64,000 nucleotides of DNA, taken from assembly GCF_002269345.1 (NCBI RefSeq), contig NZ_CP022889.1:2522501-2586500 (forward strand), in the 5' to 3' direction. This DNA comes from Tsuneonella mangrovi. Its GTDB lineage: Bacteria; Pseudomonadota; Alphaproteobacteria; Sphingomonadales; Sphingomonadaceae. Shown in pieces: positions 34,970-43,836 of the stretch. The notes beneath the pieces were generated by a model. That model did not search any database. It had not been told where the DNA came from and was given only the letters and a program-made list of their open reading frames with translations. The translations under genes and the position numbers were made by a program. How positions within the stretch are numbered: the stretch's first letter is position 1; every line of letters begins with the position of its first letter.

Positions 34970-36250
34970 TTGGCACGGATCGTGATGAAATTCGGCGGCA
35001 CTTCGATGGCCGGGACCGAGCGCATCCGCCGGGTGGCCAATATCGTGCGCAAGCAGGCCGCGAATGGCGACGAGGTGGCGGTGGTCGTCTCCGCGATGGC
35101 GGGCGAGACCGACCGTCTGGTCAACTTCTGCCGCGAAGCCAACCCGCTCTACGATCCCGCCGAATACGACGTGGTTGTCGCCAGCGGCGAGCAAGTGACC
35201 AGCGGGCTGCTCGCGCTCACGCTGCAGGCGCTGGGCTGCAAGGCGCGCAGCTGGCTCGGCTGGCAGCTGCCGGTTCACACGATCGAAGCGCACGCCAAGG
35301 CTCGGATCGAGGAGATCGAGAGCGACGCGTTGCTGGCCAGCATGGCGGCGGGCGAGATCGCGGTGATCCCCGGCTTCCAGGGAATCGGCGACGACGGCCG
35401 GGTGACAACGCTCGGGCGCGGCGGTTCGGATACCTCGGCGGTTGCAGTGGCGGCGGCGATCGGTGCCGACCGCTGCGACATCTACACCGACGTCGACGGG
35501 GTTTACACCACCGACCCGCGGATCGTCGCCAAGGCGCGCAAGCAGAAGGCGGTGACCTACGAGGAAATGCTCGAGCTTGCTTCGGTCGGCGCGAAGGTCT
35601 TGCAAACCCGCTCGGTGGGGCTCGCGATGAAGGAGGGCGTGCGGGTGCAGGTGCTCTCCAGCTTTATCGGCGACGATGCGATACCCGCAGACGATTTGCC
35701 CGGCACGATGATCGTGTCGGAAGAAGAAATGGAACAGATCCTGGAGGACGGCCAGATGGAACGCCAGCACGTGACCGGCATCGCGCACGACAAGAACGAA
35801 GCCAAGATCATCCTCACCCGCGTGCCCGACAAGCCGGGCGCGGTGGCGCATATCTTCGAACCGCTGGCCGATGCCAGCATCAACGTCGACATGATCATCC
35901 AGAACGTCGGCCGCGACAAGGGCGAGACCGACGTGACCTTCACCGTGCCGCAGACCGACTTGCCGCGCGCGCAGGCGCTGCTGGAAGACCGCCGGGGGGA
36001 CATCGGCTTCAACCGCATCATCACCGACAGCCACGTCGCCAAGATCAGCGTCGTCGGGGTGGGCATGAAGAGCCACGCGGGTGTCGCCGCGACGATGTTC
36101 AAGGCGCTGGCCGATCGCGGGATCAACATCCAGGCGATCTCCACTTCGGAGATCAAGGTCAGCGTGATGATCGACGAGGACGAGACCGAACTGGCAGTGC
36201 GCGTGCTGCATACCGCATACGGACTCGACGCCGAGGACGAGGCAGCCTGA
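34970..36250 (+). CDS. lysC: Aspartate kinase
   Basis: 426 residues. Phosphorylates aspartate, first step to lysine, threonine, methionine and diaminopimelate. Catalytic domain with KFGGTS (7-12), [15 protein letters not shown] and [14 protein letters not shown]-terminal pair of ACT domains ([21 protein letters not shown]..., [22 protein letters not shown]) for feedback control. Start TTG 34970 ([10 protein letters not shown], with GGGAG nine bases upstream) is preferred to ATG 34985, because family members begin with MARIV-x-KFGG. dapE, further down the same pathway, lies 15 kb away. No lysine riboswitch is visible in the 51-base leader. Confidence 0.96.
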   Translation: MARIVMKFGGTSMAGTERIRRVANIVRKQAANGDEVAVVVSAMAGETDRLVNFCREANPLYDPAEYDVVVASGEQVTSGLLALTLQALGCKARSWLGWQLPVHTIEAHAKARIEEIESDALLASMAAGEIAVIPGFQGIGDDGRVTTLGRGGSDTSAVAVAAAIGADRCDIYTDVDGVYTTDPRIVAKARKQKAVTYEEMLELASVGAKVLQTRSVGLAMKEGVRVQVLSSFIGDDAIPADDLPGTMIVSEEEMEQILEDGQMERQHVTGIAHDKNEAKIILTRVPDKPGAVAHIFEPLADASINVDMIIQNVGRDKGETDVTFTVPQTDLPRAQALLEDRRGDIGFNRIITDSHVAKISVVGVGMKSHAGVAATMFKALADRGINIQAISTSEIKVSVMIDEDETELAVRVLHTAYGLDAEDEAA

Positions 36251-36263
36251 GGAACGCATCGCG

Positions 36264-37439
36264 ATGAGCCACACCGCCACGATCCTGCTGCTCGGCTCTG
36301 GCGAACTGGGGCGCGAATTCGTGATTTCGGCCAAGCGGCTTGGCGCGAAGGTCATCGCCTGCGATGCCTACGACAACGCACCGGCGATGCAATTGGCGGA
36401 CGGGCGCGAGGTGTTCTCGATGCTCGACGGGGAGACCCTGCGGGCAGTCGCGGAGAAATACCGACCCGACTACATCGTGCCCGAGATCGAAGCGATCCGC
36501 ACCGAAGTGCTCGCCGAGCTTGAGGCCGAAGGCTTCAACGTGGTCCCCTCCGCCCGCGCGGTGCAGCTGACGATGAACCGCGACGCGATCCGCGATCTTG
36601 CCGCGGGCGAGCTGGGCCTCACCACCTCGCGCTATCGCTATGCCGAAAGCCTCGACGAAGTGCGCGAGGCGGCAGAGTTCACCGGCTTCCCCTGCGTGAT
36701 CAAGCCGGTGATGTCGTCGAGCGGCAAGGGCCAATCGACCGTGCAGGACGCAGCCGGACTGGAAGCGGCACGGGACTATGCGGTTGCCGGGATGCGCGGC
36801 GACCGCGCGCGGGTGATCGTCGAGGCGTTCGTCGATTTCGACTACGAGATCACCCTGTTGACGGTGCGCCACAAGGATGGCGTCAGCTTCTGCCCTCCGA
36901 TCGGTCACCGGCAGGAACGCGGCGACTACCAGGAAAGCTGGCAACCGATGCCGATGAGCGAAGCGGCGATCGCATCGGCGCAGGAAATGGCGCGCAAAGT
37001 CGTCGAAAATCTCGGCGGCGGCGGGCGCGGCTGGGGGCTGTTCGGGGTCGAGTTCTTCGTCAAGGGCGACACGGTGATCTTCTCCGAACTCAGCCCGCGG
37101 CCGCACGATACCGGGATGGTCACTCTGGCGAGCCAGAACCTCAGCGAGTTCGACCTCCATGCCCGCGCGATCATGGGCCTGCCGATCCCCGACACGATCC
37201 GCGCGCGTCCGTCCGCTTCGGCGGTGATCCTCGCCGACCGCGACGCGCAGGAATTGTCCTACTCCGGACTCGACGATGCGCTGGCGGCGCCGGGCACCGA
37301 CGTGCGGATCTTCGCCAAGCCGACCAGCCGCCCGTACCGCCGGATGGGCGTGGCGCTGGCGACTGCGGGCGATGTCGACGAAGCGCGGCGCAAGGCCCGA
37401 GATGCCGCGGCGAAGGTTCACATAAGCTACGGCGCCTGA
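36264..37439 (+). CDS. purT: Formate-dependent GAR transformylase PurT
   Basis: 391 residues. ATP-grasp enzyme that makes formyl-GAR from GAR, formate and ATP in purine synthesis. It opens with [21 protein letters not shown], followed by [13 protein letters not shown], the ATP-grasp core [15 protein letters not shown] and [24 protein letters not shown]. Start ATG is 13 bases after the lysC stop with GAGGAA in between, so it is likely in the lysC transcript. Confidence 0.96.
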   Translation: MSHTATILLLGSGELGREFVISAKRLGAKVIACDAYDNAPAMQLADGREVFSMLDGETLRAVAEKYRPDYIVPEIEAIRTEVLAELEAEGFNVVPSARAVQLTMNRDAIRDLAAGELGLTTSRYRYAESLDEVREAAEFTGFPCVIKPVMSSSGKGQSTVQDAAGLEAARDYAVAGMRGDRARVIVEAFVDFDYEITLLTVRHKDGVSFCPPIGHRQERGDYQESWQPMPMSEAAIASAQEMARKVVENLGGGGRGWGLFGVEFFVKGDTVIFSELSPRPHDTGMVTLASQNLSEFDLHARAIMGLPIPDTIRARPSASAVILADRDAQELSYSGLDDALAAPGTDVRIFAKPTSRPYRRMGVALATAGDVDEARRKARDAAAKVHISYGA

Positions 37440-37489
37440 AGAAAACGCGGGCGCTTGCCGCCTTGCGCGCGCTCACCTAGAGGCGCGCG

Positions 37490-38497
37490 ATGGCTTACGC
37501 AAAGACCCACGCGCTGATGAAGCGCGGCACTGAATTCCTCGGCACCGAGCACGCGATCCTGTGCGGCGCGATGAGCTGGGTGTCCGAACGCAACCTCGTC
37601 TCAGCGATTTCCAACGCGGGCGGGTTCGGCGTGATCGCCTGCGGGGCGATGACGCCGGAGCTGCTCGATGCCGAGATTGCCGCGACCAAGGCGATGACGG
37701 ACAAACCGTTCGGCGTGAACCTCATAACCATGCACCCGCAGCTGTTCGACCTGATCGCAGTATGCGCCAAGCACGGGGTGGGCCACGTGGTGCTGGCGGG
37801 CGGGATCCCGCCCAAGGGCAGCGTCGAAGCGATCAAGGCGTTCGGCGCGAAAGTCATCGTGTTCGCTCCAACATTGGCGCTGGCGAAGAAGCTGCTGCGT
37901 TCCGGTGGGGACGCGCTGGTGATCGAGGGAATGGAAGCCGGTGGCCATATCGGCCCGGTCAGCACGAGCGTGCTGGCGCAGGAATTCCTGCCCGCGCTGA
38001 GCGAGGAGCATATCGTGTTCGTCGCCGGCGGGATCGGCCGGGGCGAAGCGATCGCCGGATATCTCGAAATGGGCGCGGTCGGGGTGCAGCTTGGCACCCG
38101 TTTCGCCTGCGCGACCGAATCGATCGCGCACCCCGATTTCAAGAAGGCGTTCTTCCGTGCGGGCGCGCGCGATGCGGTCGCCAGCGTGCAGGTCGATCCG
38201 CGCCTGCCGGTGATCCCGGTCCGCGCGCTCAAGAACAAGGGCACCGAGGAATTCACCGCCAAACAGCGCGAAGTCGCGCAGCTGCTCGACGATGGCGCAG
38301 TCGAAATGGCCGAAGCGCAGCTGCAGATCGAACATTACTGGGCGGGCGCACTGCGCCGTGCGGTGATCGACGGCGACATCGAGAACGGTAGCCTCATGGC
38401 GGGCCAGTCGGTCGGCATGGTCAAGGAAGAGCAGCCGGTGGCCGAAATCATGGCGCAGCTGATGGGCGAATGCGAAGCGGCACTTGCCCGCCGCTAA
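37490..38497 (+). CDS. Nitronate monooxygenase / FabK-like FMN oxidoreductase
   Basis: 335 residues, TIM-barrel FMN enzyme of the 2-nitropropane dioxygenase family. Landmarks: AMSWVSERNLVSAISNAGGFGVIACGAM, PFGVNLITMHPQ, VIEGMEAGGHIGPVSTS with the conserved His, and VAGGIGRGEAIAGYLEMGAVGVQLGTRF. Family roles range from nitronate detoxification to enoyl-ACP reduction (FabK); sequence by eye cannot decide. Start ATG 37490. Same strand as purT, 50 bases downstream. Confidence 0.88.
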   Translation: MAYAKTHALMKRGTEFLGTEHAILCGAMSWVSERNLVSAISNAGGFGVIACGAMTPELLDAEIAATKAMTDKPFGVNLITMHPQLFDLIAVCAKHGVGHVVLAGGIPPKGSVEAIKAFGAKVIVFAPTLALAKKLLRSGGDALVIEGMEAGGHIGPVSTSVLAQEFLPALSEEHIVFVAGGIGRGEAIAGYLEMGAVGVQLGTRFACATESIAHPDFKKAFFRAGARDAVASVQVDPRLPVIPVRALKNKGTEEFTAKQREVAQLLDDGAVEMAEAQLQIEHYWAGALRRAVIDGDIENGSLMAGQSVGMVKEEQPVAEIMAQLMGECEAALARR

Positions 38498-38513
38498 GCG
38501 CGGTTGCTAGATT

Positions 38514-38536
38514 GCCTGCCTAGCGAGAGGGCAGGC
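38514..38536 (+). promoter_or_regulatory. Hairpin around the ribosome site of a VOC gene
   Basis: GCCTGCC and GGCAGGC pair perfectly (7 bases) around a 9-base loop TAGCGAGAG that holds the only Shine-Dalgarno-like stretch. The stem ends two bases before the ATG at 38539. Such a structure could lower or tune translation. It may also be chance in a GC-rich genome. Confidence 0.3.
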
Positions 38537-38538
38537 CC

Positions 38539-38943
38539 ATGATCGTCGAACGCCTCGACCACGTGAACATCATCACCGACCGGCTGGCGGAGACCGCCCG
38601 GTTCTATGCCGAATTGCTCGACCTGGAGGAGCGCGACGGTCCGCCGCCGCTGGCGCCCGAGCAGGTCCGCTGGATGTACGACCAGGCGGGCAACGCGATC
38701 CTGCATCTCAATTCGGTCGATTGCCCGCGCGCGTTCGAGCGAGAGGTCGAGCCGGGGAGCGAGACCGGGGCGATCCACCACGTCGCACTGCGCTGCGGCG
38801 ATTTCGACGAAGTGCGCGCCCGGCTCGATGCGCGCGGGGCGGACTATGCGATCAATGACCTGTCGTCGATCGGGCTGCGCCAGATCTTCACTCCCGATCC
38901 CAACAACGTGCTGCTGGAATTGAACTTTTTCGCCAGCGCCTGA
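38539..38943 (+). CDS. VOC-superfamily protein
   Basis: 134 residues, one pair of beta-alpha-beta-beta-beta modules: ERLDHVNIITDRLAETARFYAELLDLEE and IHHVALRCGDFDEVRARLDARG, ending FTPDPNNVLLELNFF. Metal ligands would be His7, Glu and His in these modules. The superfamily includes glyoxalase I, dioxygenases and drug-binding proteins; the reaction here is unknown. It is one of three VOC genes in the window. Confidence 0.88.
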   Translation: MIVERLDHVNIITDRLAETARFYAELLDLEERDGPPPLAPEQVRWMYDQAGNAILHLNSVDCPRAFEREVEPGSETGAIHHVALRCGDFDEVRARLDARGADYAINDLSSIGLRQIFTPDPNNVLLELNFFASA

Positions 38944-38959
38944 GCGCGCCGTTCATCGC

Positions 38960-39760
38960 CTACTGCGCGCCGCCCACCGGGGCGGGCGGTTTGTATTCGT
39001 AGGTGATGTGGATCCGCACCCAGTCGCCCACCTGCGACACGCCGCCGACTTGCGGCGGGCGAACCTTGAACTGCCACGCCGCCGCCAGCACCGCGCGGCC
39101 GATGCCCGATCCGCTCGGTTCCTCATCCTCGAGGATGCAGTGATCGACCCGGTATTCGGGTTCGGTCTGGCAGTTGATCGTCGCCCAGCCGGGGCCCGAG
39201 GCGGTCGAGAGATAGCCGCGCAGCTCGCTGTCGTAGGGCTTGCGATACCACGAAGCGGCATACATCGGCTGGCCGTTGGGGGCGTTGCCGACCCGCACCG
39301 AATCGCCCGGAACGCTGGCGAAGGCGGGGCCCATCATGTCGTCATTGGTGGAGCGCGGCTTGGCCTTCGGCATGGTGGCGATGTCGAACCCGGCCATCTG
39401 GCTGCGGGTGAGCGGGATGATCGCCGCCGGGGTGTTGGTCGGCACGGGCACCGGGACCGGGGTGATCTCGGCGGGCTTCTGGATCGATTGCGCCACCGCG
39501 GGCTTGCGGGTTTCGGCCTTGGCCTTTTCGGGAATCTTGGGCTTCGCGCCTTTGTCGCCCGACACATCGAAGGTCACCAGCGCTTCGCCCATGTTGGCTT
39601 GCTTGTGGACCGTTTCGCCCAGCGTGAGCAGCAGCAGGATGATGCCGAGTTCGATCGCCAGCGACAGGCCGAGCCCGCCCGCGCGCCGCCGCGCGCCCGG
39701 CCAGCGCTCGTCGAACCGCTCGAGCAGCCCTGCAAACTGTGCCCGCTGTGCCTGGAACAT
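38960..39760 (-). CDS. TonB-like energy-transducer-type protein
   Basis: 266 residues. One membrane helix (about 30-48, GLSLAIELGIILLLLTLGE), a long Pro/Lys/Ala-rich periplasmic linker (KAETRKPAVAQSIQKPAEITPVPVPVP) and a C-terminal domain ending AAAWQFKVRPPQVGG...WVRIHITYEYKPP, which resembles the TonB C-terminal fold. Two Cys (NCQTEPEYRVDHC) could form a disulfide. No exbB or exbD is nearby, and the C-terminal domain is divergent, so it may be a TonB paralogue with another partner. Confidence 0.7.
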   Translation of the reverse strand: MFQAQRAQFAGLLERFDERWPGARRRAGGLGLSLAIELGIILLLLTLGETVHKQANMGEALVTFDVSGDKGAKPKIPEKAKAETRKPAVAQSIQKPAEITPVPVPVPTNTPAAIIPLTRSQMAGFDIATMPKAKPRSTNDDMMGPAFASVPGDSVRVGNAPNGQPMYAASWYRKPYDSELRGYLSTASGPGWATINCQTEPEYRVDHCILEDEEPSGSGIGRAVLAAAWQFKVRPPQVGGVSQVGDWVRIHITYEYKPPAPVGGAQ

Positions 39761-39906
39761 GCGACCTCGTGACCGACCACCCGCCGGTGGTGAAGCATCC
39801 GCTCCCTTAACGGTCCGTGGCTGGCTTGGCTATCGGGGAGGGGGTGTTGCGGTCAATTCAGCCGATGACGAACATGACAGGTTGAGGCTCTCTTCGAGCC
39901 ACGGAC

Positions 39907-40413
39907 TCAGACGTCATTCCTTCCAGCCGCGTTGAACTTTTCAGCTGCTGAGATCGGTTTGGGGAGCTTCCTTGAAATCAACCACGCGAAGAATGCGCTT
40001 GTGATCGCTACCCCCCCCTCTCCAACGATAAGGCCGATCAACACCGCAATCTTTGCGGAATGCCCGCTTACCTCCCCTCCCAGTGCGATACTTACGCCTT
40101 CCCAGCTAAATGGAACATCAAGAACCAAAATCATCGCAATCATCCAAGCGACGCCATTGATGAGGTCAGCCACCATGTTTCCGATCGAAAACTTGGAAAT
40201 TTCGAGTCCAGTCATAGGGCGATTGACAGCTTTGCCATACCAAAGAAGCGCAAGTCCAATAGCAATGATCATGATTGGAGTTGACGTGATCGGAGGCTCG
40301 TTGCCTGTCTTTAGGGTATAAAGACCTGCCGCGCCTGCCGCGGTTATTTCTACAAGCCAGAATGCGAAGTTGAAGCGCAACATAGATACTGACTTGGGTC
40401 TGTCGGTCGTCAT
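39907..40413 (-). CDS. AT-richer four-helix membrane protein, unknown
   Basis: 168 residues, about four membrane helices (FNFAFWLVEITAAGAAGLYTL, PIMIIAIGLALLWYG, GNMVADLINGVAWMIAMILVLD, IAVLIGLIVGEGGVAITSAFFAWLI). No motif or family recognised. Two sampled 60-base lines each have 29 G+C (48%), against about 64% around, and codon use is correspondingly AT-ended. This points to recent acquisition. It stands alone between the tonB-like gene (146-base gap) and yifB (50 bases). Confidence 0.7.
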   Translation of the reverse strand: MTTDRPKSVSMLRFNFAFWLVEITAAGAAGLYTLKTGNEPPITSTPIMIIAIGLALLWYGKAVNRPMTGLEISKFSIGNMVADLINGVAWMIAMILVLDVPFSWEGVSIALGGEVSGHSAKIAVLIGLIVGEGGVAITSAFFAWLISRKLPKPISAAEKFNAAGRNDV

Positions 40414-40463
40414 AACGTGATCCTAATTGTGATGTGCGCCACGTTCCACCCCATACCCACCGT

Positions 40464-41972
40464 TCACGCCCGCGGCGGTTGCCTCCGGTAACTCAGCGCC
40501 TCGGCCACGTGGATGCGGCCGATCTGCTCTGCGCCCGCCAGGTCCGCGATCGTGCGCGCCACGCGGAGCATCCGGGTATAGCCGCGCGCGGAAAGGCGCA
40601 TCGCTTCGGCGGCTTGCATCAGCAGTGTGCGCCCCGGCTCGTCGGGGGTTGCGAAGGTCTCCAGCGCGGGGCCGTCGAGCTCGGCGTTGGTGCGCGCGCC
40701 GGTTTCATCGAACCGCGCAGTCTGGATCGCCCGTGCGGTGGCGACGCGCGCGGCGACTTCCGCGCTGCCCTCGGCGGGCGGGGGTAGCGCAAGGTCGGCG
40801 GCGCTGACGGGGTCGACCTCGACGTGGAGGTCGATCCGGTCGAGCATCGGGCCGGAGACTTTCGACTGGTAATCGGCGGCGCAGCGCGGCGCGCGGCTGC
40901 ACGCGAGCGCTGCATCGCCCAAATGTCCGCAGCGGCACGGGTTCATCGCCGCGATCAGCTGGACCCGCGCCGGATAGGCGACGTGCGCGTTCGCGCGGGC
41001 GACGTCGACCTTGCCGGTCTCGAGCGGCTGGCGCAGCGAATCGAGCACCGCGCGCTGGAATTCGGGCAATTCGTCGAGGAACAGCACGCCGAGGTGCGCG
41101 AGGCTGACTTCGCCCGGCTTCACTTTCAGCCCGCCGCCGGTGAGTGCCGCCATGCTCGCCGAATGGTGCGGCGCGCGGAACGGGCGGGTGCGGCTGATCC
41201 GCCCGCCTTCGAGCGTCCCGGCGACCGAAGCGACCATGCTAGTCTCCAGCGCTTCGGCAGCGGTGAGCGGGGGCAGGATGCCGGGCAGGCAACTGGCCAG
41301 CAGGCTCTTGCCCGCGCCGGGCGGGCCGACCATCAGCAGGTTGTGCCCCCCCACCGCAGCGATCTCCAGCGCGCGCTTGGCGGTTTCCTGCCCTTTTACC
41401 TGCTTGAGGTCCGGCCCGTGGTCGGGCTTGGCGATCTCGCCCGGTTGCGGATCGGGCAGGCGCTGGGTGCCCTTCAAGTGGTTGAGCAGGCTGACAAGGT
41501 CGGGCGCGGCAAGCACCGGCACGCCGCTCGCCCAGCGCGCTTCGGGGCCTTGCGATGCGGGGCAGATCAGCCCCGCCTCCTGCTCGCTGGCGTGGAGCGC
41601 GGCGAGCAGCACGCCGGGCGAGGGTGCCACCCGCCCGTCGAGCGCGAGCTCGCCCACCGCGACCCAATCGGCCAGTTGCTCGGCATCGGTCACCCCCATC
41701 GCCGCAAGCAGCGCCAGCGCGATCGGCAGGTCGTAGTGGCTCCCTTCCTTGGGCAGGTCTGCGGGCGATAGGTTGATGGTGATCCGCTTGGGCGGCAGCG
41801 ACAGGCCCATCGCGGCGAGGGCGGACTGCACCCGCTCGCGGCTTTCGCCCACCGCCTTGTCGGGCAGGCCGACGATGTTGAATTTCGGCAATCCCGGTGC
41901 GACTTGGCACTGGACTTCCACCGCGCGGGCATCGAGGCCCAGATAGGCAACCGTACGGACGAGTGCGACCAC
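40464..41972 (-). CDS. YifB/ComM family Mg-chelatase-like AAA ATPase
   Basis: 502 residues. N-terminal Lon-like fold domain (VEVQCQVAPGLPKFNIVGLPDKAVGESRERV), then AAA ATPase with Walker A MVGPPGAGKSLLAS and the RFDRPH/RAPHHSAS-type segment FRAPHHSASMAAL, Walker B FLDELPEFQR, and the C-terminal Mg_chelatase_C. The ComM branch is a helicase promoting branch migration in natural transformation. Start GTG 41972. Four Cys in CRCGHLGDAALACSRAPRC look like a zinc site. Confidence 0.92.
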   Translation of the reverse strand: MVALVRTVAYLGLDARAVEVQCQVAPGLPKFNIVGLPDKAVGESRERVQSALAAMGLSLPPKRITINLSPADLPKEGSHYDLPIALALLAAMGVTDAEQLADWVAVGELALDGRVAPSPGVLLAALHASEQEAGLICPASQGPEARWASGVPVLAAPDLVSLLNHLKGTQRLPDPQPGEIAKPDHGPDLKQVKGQETAKRALEIAAVGGHNLLMVGPPGAGKSLLASCLPGILPPLTAAEALETSMVASVAGTLEGGRISRTRPFRAPHHSASMAALTGGGLKVKPGEVSLAHLGVLFLDELPEFQRAVLDSLRQPLETGKVDVARANAHVAYPARVQLIAAMNPCRCGHLGDAALACSRAPRCAADYQSKVSGPMLDRIDLHVEVDPVSAADLALPPPAEGSAEVAARVATARAIQTARFDETGARTNAELDGPALETFATPDEPGRTLLMQAAEAMRLSARGYTRMLRVARTIADLAGAEQIGRIHVAEALSYRRQPPRA

Positions 41973-42117
41973 TAACCCCCCTTTGCGATCATCGCCTTAG
42001 TGGCGGCAAATAGCCCGCAAGTCGAGGGGGTTGGCGGCGAAGGCGCGAACGTCGTCAACGCAAAAGCAACCATTGTGCTTGGGCAATTGGCAAGCGGGCC
42101 CGGGGCAAGACGCGGTC

Positions 42118-42879
42118 ATGCGGTTCATCTCGCCCATCCTGCTTGCCATCGCCGCCGTCTCGGCCGTGCCCGCCCATGCGCGCACTGTCGTGACGCAAAC
42201 GGTGGTCGAGGAATGGGTCGAGGTGGATACGCCCGATAATGGGGCCGGGCGGTTCGTAGCGAGTGAGCCGGCGGCGATCCCCGCCGGTATCGCCAGCTTC
42301 GGGCCGTTCCGGGTTCTCGATGGAAGGCGCGCGGCGCTGGTCGATGCCACCGATGCGGCCAGCCCGCGCGCCTTTTCCGCGATGCTGCGCGCCTATCCGC
42401 AGATCGCCGAGCTCGAGATGGTCGAGTGCCCGGGCACCGACGACGACGTCGCCAATTTGAAGCTCGGGCGGATGATTCGCGCGGCCGGGCTGGTGACCCA
42501 CGTCCCGGCGGGCGGATCGGTGCGTTCGGGCGCGGTCGAGCTGTTCCTCGCCGGCAAGCAGCGCAAGATCGACGACGGCGCGGAGTTCGCGGTCCATTCG
42601 TGGGTCGACAGCGACGGGCGCCAGCCGGGCGATTTCGCGGCCAACGCGCAGGTCAACGAGACTTATATCGACTACTACGAAGCGATGGGGATGAGCGCGC
42701 ACCAGGCGCGTTCGTTTTACGACATGACCAATTCGGTACCCAATGCCGATGCTCGCTGGTTGACCGCGCAGGATATGCGGGGCTGGATTTCGGCCGGTTC
42801 GGGCAGCGAAAGCCGGGTCGTGGCAAAGCCCGCCGAACCGAAGATCGCCTATCTTGACTTGGGGCAGCGCATCCCCTAA
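42118..42879 (+). CDS. Periplasmic ClpP/crotonase-fold-like protein (COG3904-like)
   Basis: 253 residues with a cleavable signal peptide (about 21 residues, ending PAHA). The segment ELEMVECPGTDDDVANLKLGRMI...GLVTHVPAGGSVRSGAVELFLAGKQRKID...AEFAVHSW resembles COG3904-type periplasmic proteins with a ClpP/crotonase-like fold: Ser in SGAVELFLAG and His in VHSW could be catalytic. Function unknown. A Rho-independent terminator follows 18 bases after the stop. Confidence 0.55.
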   Translation: MRFISPILLAIAAVSAVPAHARTVVTQTVVEEWVEVDTPDNGAGRFVASEPAAIPAGIASFGPFRVLDGRRAALVDATDAASPRAFSAMLRAYPQIAELEMVECPGTDDDVANLKLGRMIRAAGLVTHVPAGGSVRSGAVELFLAGKQRKIDDGAEFAVHSWVDSDGRQPGDFAANAQVNETYIDYYEAMGMSAHQARSFYDMTNSVPNADARWLTAQDMRGWISAGSGSESRVVAKPAEPKIAYLDLGQRIP

Positions 42880-42897
42880 CCGCGCCAGCCTGTGAAC

Positions 42898-42923
42898 GGT
42901 CGCCGTTGCGGGCGGCCCTTTTT
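42898..42923 (+). terminator. Rho-independent terminator
   Basis: GGTCGCC / GGCGGCC stem (one G-T wobble) with a six-base loop, followed by CTTTTT. It separates the periplasmic protein gene from rpmH. Confidence 0.75.
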
Positions 42924-42963
42924 GTTGGCGTAACATGCGCTGCAATTTGAATTCGAGGATACG

Positions 42964-43098
42964 ATGAAGCGGACTTTCCAGCCCAGCAATCTCGTGCGCG
43001 CCCGTCGCCACGGTTTCTTCGCGCGCAAGGCGACCCCGGGCGGTCGCAAGGTGCTGCGTGCCCGCCGTGCCCGCGGTCGCGCCAAGCTCAGCGCGTAA
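42964..43098 (+). CDS. rpmH: 50S ribosomal protein L34
   Basis: 44 residues, [19 protein letters not shown] through [19 protein letters not shown]: the normal L34 length and sequence. GAGGA ribosome site is four bases before ATG. First gene of the rpmH-rnpA-yidD-yidC-engB cluster. A hairpin lies between it and rnpA. Confidence 0.99.
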   Translation: MKRTFQPSNLVRARRHGFFARKATPGGRKVLRARRARGRAKLSA

Positions 43099-43163
43099 CT
43101 TTCTGACGCCTCAAACGCCGACGGCCGCATGTGCAGCCTCGGCATCGGGCCGTTCGGCCGTGC

Positions 43164-43184
43164 GGGCTCCCGATTCGGGAGCCC
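43164..43184 (+). terminator. Strong hairpin between rpmH and rnpA (attenuator or partial terminator)
   Basis: GGGCTCCC-gattc-GGGAGCCC, perfect 8-base arms (10 if the loop is counted as one base). There is no T-run after it, so it is more likely a transcript-stabilising or attenuating structure that lets L34 exceed RnpA than a full terminator. Confidence 0.5.
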
Positions 43185-43236
43185 GTTCGCGTTCCGGGTC
43201 TTTGATTCGGTGTATTAGGAACCTATATCGCTTTCC

Positions 43237-43602
43237 ATGACCGTTTCGACCATCCGCAAGCGGGCCGATTTCCTCGCGGCGAATCGCGGGGTCCGGGTGG
43301 CGCGTCCGGGGTTCATCCTGCTCGCCCATCCCAACGAAGGGCAGGGCAAGCGCTTCGGGGTCACGGTGACCAAGCGGATCGGCACTGCGGTAGTTCGCAA
43401 CCGCATGAAGCGCCGCTTTCGCGAACTGCTGCGCGCAGCGTTGCCGGGTGAAGGGCTGGCCGACCACGATCATGTCCTGATCGGCCGCGAAGGCGGGATC
43501 GAGCGCGATTTCGCCGCCTTGCGGAGCGAGCTTTCCGCCGCGCTGGCGCGGGCCGCGAAGGGCGAAGGCGACCCGCCGCGACGCAGGCGGCGCAAACCAT
43601 GA
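43237..43602 (+). CDS. rnpA: Ribonuclease P protein component
   Basis: 121 residues. Protein subunit of RNase P, which matures tRNA 5' ends with the M1 RNA (rnpB not in the window). The RNR motif is clear: [25 protein letters not shown] (from about 45). The C-terminal tail is basic (PPRRRRRKP). Start ATG 43237; the stop overlaps the yidD start by four bases. Confidence 0.98.
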   Translation: MTVSTIRKRADFLAANRGVRVARPGFILLAHPNEGQGKRFGVTVTKRIGTAVVRNRMKRRFRELLRAALPGEGLADHDHVLIGREGGIERDFAALRSELSAALARAAKGEGDPPRRRRRKP

Positions 43603-43808
43603 AGTATCTCCTGATCCAGATTGCCAGGTTGTGGCAGTGGGGGCCAAGCCGCGTACTGCCGCCCAGCTGCCGCTATGCGCCGACCTGCTCGCAATACGCG
43701 ATCGAGGCGCTGCAAAAACATGGCGCGATCAGGGGTGGATGGATGGCGTTGAAGCGTATATTGCGCTGCCATCCCTGGGGTGGCCACGGCTACGACCCCG
43801 TTCCGTAG
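43599..43808 (+). CDS. yidD: Membrane protein insertion efficiency factor YidD
   Basis: 69 residues. Amphipathic protein that aids YidC-dependent insertion. Core motif [19 protein letters not shown] (with its Cys pair), followed by [19 protein letters not shown]; both are diagnostic. Coupled to rnpA (ATGA) and 28 bases before yidC. Confidence 0.97.
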   Translation: MKYLLIQIARLWQWGPSRVLPPSCRYAPTCSQYAIEALQKHGAIRGGWMALKRILRCHPWGGHGYDPVP

Positions 43809-43836
43809 ACGGCAATAACAGACCGGATCGTTTCTC

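Noticed and set aside
34928-36355. 475-codon open frame opposite lysC
   Set aside because: His/Asp/Val-rich mirror of the aspartate kinase; no motif.
36159-37421. 420-codon open frame opposite purT
   Set aside because: Mirror of a complete PurT gene; no motif.
42925-42953. TTGGCG-17-TGAATT as an rpmH promoter
   Set aside because: The -10 match is poor (3 of 6), and it would place the transcript start almost at the start codon.
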